Positions 1-8,356 of a DNA stretch of 64,000 bases are shown here, one piece after another. Numbering within the stretch: position 1 is the first letter of the stretch; each line of letters opens with the position of its first letter. The DNA lies in the NCBI GenBank assembly GCA_902518475.1, contig CABYGI010000001.1, positions 219,718 to 283,717 of the forward strand, written 5' to 3'. Made by a program: the position numbers and the translations under genes. This DNA comes from an uncultured Prochlorococcus sp. (lineage in GTDB: Bacteria > Cyanobacteriota > Cyanobacteriia > PCC-6307 > Cyanobiaceae). The notes under the pieces were generated by a model that was not told the origin of the DNA, did no database searches, and was given only the letters and a program-made list of their open reading frames with translations.

Positions 1-92
1 TTAAAATTATTAAAATTTCTGCAACAATAAAATAGGTACTTTATACAAATATCCTTCGCTATAAATAATTAAGATATTTTGTAAAAAAGTGA

Positions 93-332
93 ATGGATAC
101 AAATTTTTTCATAAATTATATAGAAATAAATTTTAATTCAATAAATATAATTATGAATTATTTTGCTTTAACAGTTACTGAGATGGGGATCGGTAAAATA
201 GAGTTAGCAGTTATTGGCTCAGTAATTTTAATATTTCCAATTTTATTTGTTTACGCTTCTAAAAACCTTGATGCCAAGGGAGTTTTCGAATGGATGATGG
301 AGAAACCAAATGATTGGATAGGTAAAAAATAA
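93..332 (+). CDS. small single-TM hypothetical protein (start may be the internal ATG at 153)
   Basis: ORF with hydrophobic segment IELAVIGSVILIFPILFVYA; no recognised family. Confidence 0.55.
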   Translation: MDTNFFINYIEINFNSINIIMNYFALTVTEMGIGKIELAVIGSVILIFPILFVYASKNLDAKGVFEWMMEKPNDWIGKK

Positions 333-353
333 GACTTATACAATATACATTTT

Positions 354-695
354 CTAGTTAAATTTCAAATTTTCTAAATTACTAATATCGAAATCATAAA
401 CCTGGCAATTATTTTCTAAATCATTAACTATTGAATTTTTTAGTAGAGAATAATCTATCAACTTATTGAGTTTATTATTTTTAAATTCCTTATTAGTTTC
501 TCCAATAGCAAATGCCAAAGCACCTTCATAAGAAATACCGAAGTTGGTTGTGTTGCAATAAGTTCTAGTGAACTTGCTAGAAATCTTTTTAGTATACTTT
601 TCAAGAGTTTTTGAAGAAGTATCTAATGAATAAACTGGACTACTAAATAGAAAAAGCAAAGTTAAAGTGAATATCGCAAAAACCCTTTTGATCAT
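354..695 (-). CDS. secreted hypothetical protein
   Basis: ORF with N-terminal signal-peptide-like segment MIKRVFAIFTLTLLFLFSSPVYS. Confidence 0.6.
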   Translation of the reverse strand: MIKRVFAIFTLTLLFLFSSPVYSLDTSSKTLEKYTKKISSKFTRTYCNTTNFGISYEGALAFAIGETNKEFKNNKLNKLIDYSLLKNSIVNDLENNCQVYDFDISNLENLKFN

Positions 696-1063
696 AATAT
701 TTCAAAAATTGCAAATTTAATATAGTTTAAAATTTAACTATGCCGACTATGTTTTATTAAAAATTATAGAAATTAAAAATTTATTAACCAGAACAGCTAA
801 TTCATATTTTGGATGATAAAAACTCTCTAAATGAGTATTTTAAAGTTTGAATTTTTTTTGGTAATTTTTTTAAAAAACGCCTAAATACTTTTGGCATAAT
901 AAAAAATCCATATCAATAATTAATAGATAACAAATAATAAATGGGTATTCAATAAATAATTATATAAAAATAAGTAAATTAATTATTAAATATATGGATT
1001 GAGCTATGGAAATGTATTTAAACATGAATTATTGTTTAATTAAGTATTAAATACAAAATCAAT

Positions 1064-1258
1064 ATGGCACTACCAGAACTTATTTATGCTCCTATAGATG
1101 GCGGAACAATACATAGATATGAAATTAGTGGTGGCAAGAGAAAATTTTTAAGATTTATAGGTTGTTACTTGGGTCAATGTAATTTCCACAAAAATATTGA
1201 TGATGCTATTGATTACATAAAGAATCTGAAAGAATCACAAAAGATACAAAAAACATGA
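1064..1258 (+). CDS. hypothetical protein, 64 aa
   Basis: ORF with non-random composition, isolated in AT-rich intergenic DNA. Confidence 0.5.
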   Translation: MALPELIYAPIDGGTIHRYEISGGKRKFLRFIGCYLGQCNFHKNIDDAIDYIKNLKESQKIQKT

Positions 1259-1416
1259 AATAAAGATACATAGATAGGATAAAGACTCAATAATTTTCGA
1301 TAATTACATAATTATTGCTACAAATAATAGAGAATTTTCTTTTTATAAGAAATTGATTATTTACTTAGGTTATAGTTCCGAAAGATAAACAGTCATTTAA
1401 AAAAAGAAATTAATTT

Positions 1417-2739
1417 ATGGAAAACAGACAAATTAATTTTTTTAAATCAAAAGACTTTAATACCGTTCTTAAGCCATTTAAAAAAGGAACGGTAGTAAAA
1501 ATTGACTCGTTTGATATTAGAGAAACTCAAAAAGATTTAAATATAGGTTTATTTGGTTGGTATGCAATTTGTCCCTCTAAAGAACTAAAAATAAATAAGC
1601 TATATTATTTTTCACTCTATGATGAGCCTCTTGTTCTTTATAGAGATGAAAATAAAAACATTAGATGCATTAAAAATATTTGTCCACATAGAGGGGCCTC
1701 ATTTTTTGGAGGGACATTATCAGATGGAGTAATAACCTGCCCATATCATGGTGCTAAGTTTTCATCTGGAGGAAGTTGCCAAAATCTCGACAGAATAACA
1801 TGTCGCCATATAGTTGATAATAACTACGATAACTACGCCAAAAGGATTCATTTATCTCAATACAAAACATCAGAAAAAAATGGATATATTTTTGTACATT
1901 TTTCTAAAAAATCTGAGACTGATTTAAATAATATAAGTGAAGATACACCTATAAGTAACTACGAATTATATGAAAATGGTTTTTCACATGATGATTATGT
2001 GTTTGAGGAGGTATTAGTAGACTTCAAATGTGATTGGTCAAGGATTATTGAAAATCACCTTGATATTCTTCATATCTTTTGGGTTCATGGCGATACAATT
2101 CCAGATAAAGATGTGAATAAAAATGTATTAGTTAGTTTTAACCAGAAAATTAATATTAATCCCTCATACATTGAAAGTATTTATTATTATAAGAATGACC
2201 CTACAAAAGAATTTATTCGGATAAAGTACATACCTCCAGGAAGGATATTAATTTACAAAGGCGAAGCTTCCTCATCAAGATATTTACAAGTTTTAGATCA
2301 TATCCCTTTAGGAAACAATAAAGCAAGAGTGATAGTAAGACACTACAGGAAATTTCTACAAAATAAACTGCTTAATAATCTCTTATTATTTAAAGAGACT
2401 CAAAGAAAGATTTTTTATAAGATATTCGAAGAGGATTATATGATTTTAAAAACACAAACATATAATCACGACATGGGATTTATAAGTAAGGATGAAATAA
2501 AATTATTGGGAGAAGACAGAATAATAAATTATTTTTGGAAGTGGTACAAGAAGTCTGAAGATAAAGATGAACCATGGAAAAATATTAATAAAACCCAAAA
2601 TCTTGATGTATACGACAAAGTCATATTGAAATATCCTCCTGAGATAAAGAAGTTAGAAATTGCAAATAATATAGATATTATTAGAAAAACATTTGTAAGG
2701 TTTGCTGCTCCGCTTATATTTTTTATGTTATTTATATAA
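1417..2739 (+). CDS. Rieske 2Fe-2S oxygenase, PaO/chlorophyllide a oxygenase-like, with C-terminal hydrophobic anchor
   Basis: Rieske motif CPHRGA...CPYHG; mononuclear iron-type ENHLDILHIFWVH; hydrophobic C-terminus AAPLIFFMLFI. Confidence 0.85.
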   Translation: MENRQINFFKSKDFNTVLKPFKKGTVVKIDSFDIRETQKDLNIGLFGWYAICPSKELKINKLYYFSLYDEPLVLYRDENKNIRCIKNICPHRGASFFGGTLSDGVITCPYHGAKFSSGGSCQNLDRITCRHIVDNNYDNYAKRIHLSQYKTSEKNGYIFVHFSKKSETDLNNISEDTPISNYELYENGFSHDDYVFEEVLVDFKCDWSRIIENHLDILHIFWVHGDTIPDKDVNKNVLVSFNQKININPSYIESIYYYKNDPTKEFIRIKYIPPGRILIYKGEASSSRYLQVLDHIPLGNNKARVIVRHYRKFLQNKLLNNLLLFKETQRKIFYKIFEEDYMILKTQTYNHDMGFISKDEIKLLGEDRIINYFWKWYKKSEDKDEPWKNINKTQNLDVYDKVILKYPPEIKKLEIANNIDIIRKTFVRFAAPLIFFMLFI

Positions 2740-2742
2740 TTT

Positions 2743-2844
2743 ATGAAGAAAGTAGATAGACCTTCATGGTTGAATTGGCTTTATCTTTTTATATTTATTT
2801 TAAGTTCTATTCAATTGATTATATTTTGGAGTAATAAATTTTAG
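2743..2844 (+). CDS. 33-aa single-TM small protein MKKVDRPSWLNWLYLFIFILSSIQLIIFWSNKF
   Basis: Read manually; 3 nt after the Rieske stop; its TAG stop shares its G with the GTG start of the next gene. Confidence 0.55.
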   Translation: MKKVDRPSWLNWLYLFIFILSSIQLIIFWSNKF

Positions 2845-3632
2845 TGTTTAATAAATTTTGGTTTGACGCAAAAAATATAAATTGTTTTAAAAATGGCTTT
2901 AGGGTAATCAAAGATTTAAATTTAAAGATATCTTATTCAGAAAATGTAATATTAATTGGACCAAATGGTTCAGGTAAATCATCTCTAATTGAAATAATAA
3001 ATAGAAACTTATACCCAGTAGTAGCTAACCAATCGAAACTAAAGATATTTGACAAAGAACTTGTAAATTTATGGGAACTAAGAAATAAAATAAGTACCGT
3101 AAATAATGATATAAAAAATAGAATAAATCCAAATTTACAAGTTTTTGATTTAATTTTAAGTGGACTATATGGAAGATATTGTTACGTACAAAATAAATCT
3201 GAAAGAGATTCTTATAGGGTGGAAAAAATAATGAAGAAAATGAATATTTCTAATTTATCTAAAAAGAATTTTTCCTATTTATCAGATGGAGAAAAACAGA
3301 TTTCGCTAATTGCAAGGGCATTAATCAAAAAACCGGAGATTTTAATCCTAGATGAACCAATTGCAAATTTAGATTATAAATCAAAGTTTTTTGTAATTGA
3401 TAAGGTTAATGAATTATCAAAATTAAATACGAAAATTTTATGCGTCACTCATGATATTTCAACGATTACCAAAATTTATGATCGGGTCATAATGCTAAAA
3501 GATGGCAAAATAATCGCTGATGGAGATCAAAATAAAGTTATTAATAGTGAAAATTTTAATAAGTTATTTGGTATTAAAGTAGAGGTGACTAATAATAATG
3601 GATTTTGGTATATAAACAGATTACCTAAATAA
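2844..3632 (+). CDS. ABC transporter ATP-binding protein, no permease adjacent
   Basis: Walker A GPNGSGKSS, signature-like LSDGEKQ, Walker B EILILDEP, GTG start. Confidence 0.85.
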   Translation: MFNKFWFDAKNINCFKNGFRVIKDLNLKISYSENVILIGPNGSGKSSLIEIINRNLYPVVANQSKLKIFDKELVNLWELRNKISTVNNDIKNRINPNLQVFDLILSGLYGRYCYVQNKSERDSYRVEKIMKKMNISNLSKKNFSYLSDGEKQISLIARALIKKPEILILDEPIANLDYKSKFFVIDKVNELSKLNTKILCVTHDISTITKIYDRVIMLKDGKIIADGDQNKVINSENFNKLFGIKVEVTNNNGFWYINRLPK

Positions 3633-3813
3633 CAATTATAAAAATAGCTATCGCAATAGCAAGAAATACTAATTTTTTACTTTTTAAAAATGAAGAGGAT
3701 TTATTTTTAAATGCAGAAGATCCACATTTAGAACATACAATCTTACCTCCTAAAGATCGATCTGAAACGAATGAAGAACTTCCACAATTAAAGCAAACTC
3801 TATTTACGCTCAT
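3625..3813 (-). CDS. zinc-ribbon protein with C-terminal TM tail
   Basis: CFNC...CSKC plus hydrophobic C-terminus LVFLAIAIAIFIIVI. Confidence 0.6.
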   Translation of the reverse strand: MSVNRVCFNCGSSSFVSDRSLGGKIVCSKCGSSAFKNKSSSFLKSKKLVFLAIAIAIFIIVI

Positions 3814-3935
3814 TTAAAAAAAGTTATTTAGATATTCTACTTAAATTATATTCATAAATACTTTGTAAAGAAAAACTTCAGAAATTTGATGATAATGAGA
3901 ATCTATTGCAATAAGTAATTTTTTAGTGCATAATT

Positions 3936-3954
3936 GATAATAATTCTCATTATC
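3936..3954. promoter_or_regulatory. Fur-box-like site GATAATAATTCTCATTATC
   Basis: 16/19 identity to GATAATGATAATCATTATC; 11 nt before the crp-family ATG. Confidence 0.65.
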
Positions 3955-3965
3955 ATATTCAATTA

Positions 3966-4553
3966 ATGAATTTCCATAGTTATGGAGAGTCTCCGTCAAA
4001 ATTAGTAAGGATAATAACTGGACAATCCGTATTAATAGATCCTTCATCAAGACCAAAAGGGACATGCCTAGAAGTTGAAAGTGGAATTGCTCGGGTTTAT
4101 TGTCCTTGTGAAGAAACTGAAGGAATGACACTTGCATTTTTACAATCAGGTGATCAACTAAGAACGGACCTTTTATGTAGCGAAGGTGTCTGTGTTGAAG
4201 CATTAACAGATTTATCTTTTCATAGCAATGTAAATATTGATCAGAATATTGGTTTTGATGCAGTAAATGAATGGACTTTGCAACTCCTTAAGATAAGACA
4301 CTTAGGAAATGCAGAACAGCGATTACAAGCCTTGTTTTCAATACTAGTAAATCGTCTAGGTAGGAGATGTGGTCAATGGTGCGAGTTACCCTTTAGGTTA
4401 ACGCATGAAAGGATTGGAGAATTAATCGGTTCTACACGCGTAACATCAACAAGATTAATTTCTAAATTAAGATCATCTGAGTTATTAATAGCTCCAATTG
4501 GAACCCAAACAGTCAGTGTTGCCCCTTCTTTTATTGAAACATCGCCGCTATAA
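3966..4553 (+). CDS. Crp/Fnr-family transcriptional regulator
   Basis: Cyclic-nucleotide-like domain plus C-terminal HTH LTHERIGELIGSTRVTSTRLISKL. Confidence 0.85.
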   Translation: MNFHSYGESPSKLVRIITGQSVLIDPSSRPKGTCLEVESGIARVYCPCEETEGMTLAFLQSGDQLRTDLLCSEGVCVEALTDLSFHSNVNIDQNIGFDAVNEWTLQLLKIRHLGNAEQRLQALFSILVNRLGRRCGQWCELPFRLTHERIGELIGSTRVTSTRLISKLRSSELLIAPIGTQTVSVAPSFIETSPL

Positions 4554-4557
4554 AAAC

Positions 4558-4845
4558 ATGAAAGAATCACAATCAATTACAAACAACTTGTTAATGGAAG
4601 TTGATTTTTTATCAAATAGACTCAGAAATATCAAGCAATCCTACAAAACTACAGAAAATAAAGCATTGAAGGGAAGGTTATTTATTGAAAACAAAAATAT
4701 TTTTAAAAGAGTTAAAGAAATTTATAAAATAGCTGAACTCTTAAATAAAAATAATGGGAAAATCAACTTTTCGAACTTACTTTTTGAAATAACCAAAAGG
4801 ACATTGAATGAAAATAAATATGAAAGTAATTTATTTTTTCTTTAA
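4558..4845 (+). CDS. hypothetical protein, helical (the track start at 4498 overlaps crp; ATG at 4558 is more likely)
   Basis: ORF MKESQSITNNLLMEVDFLSNRLRNIKQSYK starting 5 nt after the crp stop. Confidence 0.55.
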   Translation: MKESQSITNNLLMEVDFLSNRLRNIKQSYKTTENKALKGRLFIENKNIFKRVKEIYKIAELLNKNNGKINFSNLLFEITKRTLNENKYESNLFFL

Positions 4846-5406
4846 ATCACTATCTATTAATAAGATTGCCGAAGGTTGATTAGAAGCAAACTTAACCTTG
4901 CCCAGTATGTTCGCAAATTCATCTTCTGATTGTGTTTGAGCCTCTACAATAGGATCTAAAAATACGTTAGTTCTTGTATCTGAAATTCTTTCTGATATGG
5001 AATAAAGTTGTTGTAGAGATGAAGTTAAATCAGCCTCCATGTTAAAAGAATAAGAAATTAACTCCTCTATAGAATCCCATGATTGAACGGGTGCAGGAAT
5101 TTCATCTAATTTTACGCTTTGTCCTCTTGCGATTAAGTAATCTGCAAATTTCTGAGCATGTTCCATTTCGCCTTGTGATTCACTTAGAAAATGAGAAGCA
5201 AATCCATTTAAATCACGTTCTTGAAACCATAGATACATAGAAAAATATTGAACATTGGCATATCTTTCCATTGTTAGATGTTCAAAAATGTTATCCAACA
5301 AACTTTTATCAATCGGTTGAGCAACAGCTCTTCCAGATGGACCAAAATTAACTAATTTTTTTGTTTTTAAGTTATTCTCATTCATTTTCAGATAAGCATC
5401 TAACAA
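4831..5406 (-). CDS. ftn: ferritin (start could be the ATG at 5385)
   Basis: Ferritin-type helices: ERYANVQYFSMYLWFQERDLNGFASHFLSESQGEMEHAQKFADYL. Confidence 0.93.
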   Translation of the reverse strand: MLDAYLKMNENNLKTKKLVNFGPSGRAVAQPIDKSLLDNIFEHLTMERYANVQYFSMYLWFQERDLNGFASHFLSESQGEMEHAQKFADYLIARGQSVKLDEIPAPVQSWDSIEELISYSFNMEADLTSSLQQLYSISERISDTRTNVFLDPIVEAQTQSEDEFANILGKVKFASNQPSAILLIDSDLKKK

Positions 5407-5469
5407 AATAATACAACATTTTGTATAAATTAGTAATTACTAAATCCTTTAAATTAAATTAAATAATAT

Positions 5470-5488
5470 GATAATGAAAATCACTCGC
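5470..5488. promoter_or_regulatory. Fur-box-like site GATAATGAAAATCACTCGC
   Basis: 15/19 identity to the Fur consensus; lies between ftn (-) and a small ORF (+). Confidence 0.5.
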
Positions 5489-5498
5489 AATACTATAA

Positions 5499-5621
5499 AT
5501 GAATTTAGAGTACAGTTTTTCTGAACTGCTTTTAACTAATAAAATATATAAAGATAAAAAAAAGAAATGTAAAAAGAAAAAATGCTCTAATTGGAAGGGA
5601 GGGAAGTGTAATTGCCTATAA
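5499..5621 (+). CDS. 40-aa Cys/Lys-rich small protein MNLEYSFSELLLTNKIYKDKKKKCKKKKCSNWKGGKCNCL
   Basis: Read manually; ATG 10 nt after the Fur-box-like site; four Cys in the C-terminal 17 residues. Confidence 0.5.
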   Translation: MNLEYSFSELLLTNKIYKDKKKKCKKKKCSNWKGGKCNCL

Positions 5622-5628
5622 ATAAATT

Positions 5629-6705
5629 CTATATATATACCTTATGTGCTCCAGGATATAAAAAATAATAACCATTTTTATTTATAGAAAGAGAACATTT
5701 ATCACCATTATTTAGGAGATTATTAATATCAGTTCTAACCCGCAATATGTTTCCATTAATAGTTACTTTATATATAAGAAATTCTCCAAGAAATTCTTTA
5801 GATATTATATTCGCATTTCCAGATTCTGATCTTTTAATTGAAATAAATTTAGGCGAAATTGACATACTTTTAATATTTGCATTTTGTAAAAGCCCTGAAC
5901 TATTTATTTCACCTAAACAAGACATATATGAATTACCATTTTTTTGAAGATTAATAATATTATTACCCAAAATAAAACTACTAACAAATAGGGTCTTGGG
6001 ATTGTTTAGAAGGTTAATTGGTGTATCAATTTGATGTATTTTTCCTTCATTCATGACTGCAACTTTATCGCAAATTGACATTGCCTCTTCCGGATCATGA
6101 GTAACCATCAATCCACTTGCATTACAACCTTTTAGGATATTTGGAAGTTCACTTCTCAATTTTAGTTTGACATGCATATCAAGACTACAAAATGGTTCAT
6201 CTAATAATATAAAATTAGTATTAGGAGCAAGAGCTCTCGCAATTGCTAATCTTTGTTTTTGACCTCCAGATAATTCATGTGGGTATCTTCCAATAAAACT
6301 ATCAAGACCTACAACATTTAATAAATATTCAACTCTAGATCTATCTTTTTTGTTTTTCAAACCAAAAATTACATTTTCCAAAACAGTTAAGTGAGGGAAA
6401 AGTGCATAGTCTTGAAAAACCATACCAATATTTCTTTTCTCAGGACTAAGAATTTTTTTTTCACTTGAAATTTCTTTATCATTTAGAGAAATCCTCCCAC
6501 TAGAGGGATATTCGAACCCCGCAATTAATCTTAAAAGAGTAGTTTTTCCGCAACCAGAAGGACCAAGCAACCCCAACAATTGGCCATTTTCAATTTTCAG
6601 GTTAATTGCGTTTAATATCCAATTTGAACATTCTCGCTTATCATATTTATGATGCAAATCATCAATTATTAACGCATCATTTTTCACTAAGTTCTTCTTA
6701 TTCAA
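5629..6705 (-). CDS. futC: iron(III)-type ABC transporter ATP-binding protein
   Basis: Walker A GPSGCGKTT, LSGGQKQR, FILLDEPF; long C-terminal domain as in FbpC/FutC; iron gene neighbourhood. Confidence 0.75.
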   Translation of the reverse strand: MNKKNLVKNDALIIDDLHHKYDKRECSNWILNAINLKIENGQLLGLLGPSGCGKTTLLRLIAGFEYPSSGRISLNDKEISSEKKILSPEKRNIGMVFQDYALFPHLTVLENVIFGLKNKKDRSRVEYLLNVVGLDSFIGRYPHELSGGQKQRLAIARALAPNTNFILLDEPFCSLDMHVKLKLRSELPNILKGCNASGLMVTHDPEEAMSICDKVAVMNEGKIHQIDTPINLLNNPKTLFVSSFILGNNIINLQKNGNSYMSCLGEINSSGLLQNANIKSMSISPKFISIKRSESGNANIISKEFLGEFLIYKVTINGNILRVRTDINNLLNNGDKCSLSINKNGYYFLYPGAHKVYI

Positions 6706-6782
6706 ATATATTAAATTAGCAGAAAATATTCACCTAAAATATCCCTTGTATAATTTTATACACCGTTTAATTTTCAAATTTA

Positions 6783-7436
6783 ATGAGAAAGTCTGAAAGA
6801 GCAGAAATAATACACAAGGAACTCAAAAAGCTATATCCATCGCCTCCAATACCCCTTGACCATACAAATGCATATACTCTTCTAGTCGCCGTAGTTTTAA
6901 GTGCTCAATCAACAGATAAAAAAGTTAATGAATTAACAAAAAGCTTATTTAAAGTTGCAGATAATCCAGAAAAGATGATGCAGCTAGGTATTAATGGCAT
7001 TTACGAATACATAAAATTTTTAGGTCTATCTAATCAAAAATCAAAGAACATCTATAACTTATCTAAATTATTAATTGAGAAGCATAATAGTACGGTCCCA
7101 GATTCTTTTGAAAAGCTTGAATCTCTTCCAGGGGTAGGTCATAAAACAGCATCAGTTGTAATGTCTCAAGTGTTTAAAATACCCTCGTTCCCAGTAGATA
7201 CTCACATACACAGGTTGGCACAAAGATGGGGCCTATCAAATGGCGATAGCGTAGTTCAAACAGAAAAAGACCTAAAGAAAATATTTCCTGTTAATGATTG
7301 GAATACCTTACATTTGCAAATAATCTTTTATGGCAGAGAATACTGTACAGCTAGAGGCTGTGATGGAACAAAATGTTATTTATGTCGCACTCTTTATCCC
7401 AAAAGAAAAAAGAAATTTATATGTAAAAAGCCTTAA
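6783..7436 (+). CDS. nth: endonuclease III
   Basis: HhH-GPD LPGVGHKTASVV..FPVDTHIHRLAQRWGLS and 4Fe-4S Cys cluster CTARGCDGTKCYLC. Confidence 0.95.
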   Translation: MRKSERAEIIHKELKKLYPSPPIPLDHTNAYTLLVAVVLSAQSTDKKVNELTKSLFKVADNPEKMMQLGINGIYEYIKFLGLSNQKSKNIYNLSKLLIEKHNSTVPDSFEKLESLPGVGHKTASVVMSQVFKIPSFPVDTHIHRLAQRWGLSNGDSVVQTEKDLKKIFPVNDWNTLHLQIIFYGREYCTARGCDGTKCYLCRTLYPKRKKKFICKKP

Positions 7437-7472
7437 GAAATTTATATAATATTCAAATTAGGTTTTTTAATC

Positions 7473-8132
7473 ATGAAAATAGCAATTACTGGTGCATCTG
7501 GGAAAACAGGTTATAGAATTTCCGAAGAAGCAGTTAAAAAAGGATATAAAGTCAGGCAAATCATCAGAAAGAATTCAAAAGTCTCAGCAGGACTAGAGCG
7601 TTTAGAAACAATTAGAGTTTCATTAGACAAAAAAGGAGAACTTGATGAAGCTTTTAAAGATATTGATGCTTTGATAATTGCGACTGGAGCGAGAGCATCA
7701 TTAGATTTAACTGGTCCTGCAAAGGTTGATGCATTAGGTGTATACAGGCAATTAGAGAGTTGCAAAAGAGTTGGTATTAAAAGAGTTATTTTAGTTAGTT
7801 CCCTTTGTACTGGTAAATTATTTCACCCATTAAACTTATTTGGTTTAATTCTTATTTGGAAGAAATTAGGTGAAAACTTTCTACGCAATTCAAATTTTGA
7901 ATGGACTATTATTAGACCTGGAGGATTAAAGGAAAATGAAGATATTAAATCAGAAAATATAAATTATTCAAAAGAGGATACTCAAATTAATGGATCCATT
8001 CCAAGAAGATTAGTTGCGCAATGTTGTATAGATTCTTTAAAAAACAAAGAATCCATAAATAAATTAATAGAAGTTACAAGTTCGAATGATAATAAAAAGA
8101 TATCTTTTAAAAAAGCTATGCAAATGATTTAA
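7473..8132 (+). CDS. NAD(P)-binding SDR-like oxidoreductase
   Basis: Rossmann GASGKTGYR; atypical-SDR fold. Confidence 0.85.
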   Translation: MKIAITGASGKTGYRISEEAVKKGYKVRQIIRKNSKVSAGLERLETIRVSLDKKGELDEAFKDIDALIIATGARASLDLTGPAKVDALGVYRQLESCKRVGIKRVILVSSLCTGKLFHPLNLFGLILIWKKLGENFLRNSNFEWTIIRPGGLKENEDIKSENINYSKEDTQINGSIPRRLVAQCCIDSLKNKESINKLIEVTSSNDNKKISFKKAMQMI

Positions 8133-8158
8133 AAGATGTAAATATATAAATTAAAACT

Positions 8159-8347
8159 ATGAAAATAAATCCCAAAATCGACGCATTACAATTAATGCTT
8201 ACTGATTTAAGAACAAGAAATGAGCCAATAAGACATAAAGCTGCATTTAAAGGCTGTCAACCAGAATTTCAAAGTCTTGTATCAAGATTAATAAAGCAGT
8301 TAGAGGATGAATTAGTTGCTGAAAAGCTTACAAATCGTGATAGTTAA
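8159..8347 (+). CDS. conserved hypothetical, 62 aa
   Basis: ORF spanning most of the gap; protein-like composition. Confidence 0.55.
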   Translation: MKINPKIDALQLMLTDLRTRNEPIRHKAAFKGCQPEFQSLVSRLIKQLEDELVAEKLTNRDS

Positions 8348-8356
8348 AAATTTAGA

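Noticed and set aside
700-1063. 360-bp AT-rich gap with short ATG frames
   Set aside because: Longest frames seen are under 20 codons and no strong GC-containing hairpin was visible; could hide an ncRNA but I cannot support one
3841-4203. 120-aa minus-strand ORF antisense to the Crp-family gene
   Set aside because: Overlaps a confident CDS with conserved HTH; no recognisable domain; low-complexity Leu-rich shadow ORF
6505-6530. TTCGAACCCC, which resembles a tRNA T-loop on the minus strand (GGGGTTCGAA)
   Set aside because: Within conserved futC coding sequence; no cloverleaf or acceptor stem around it
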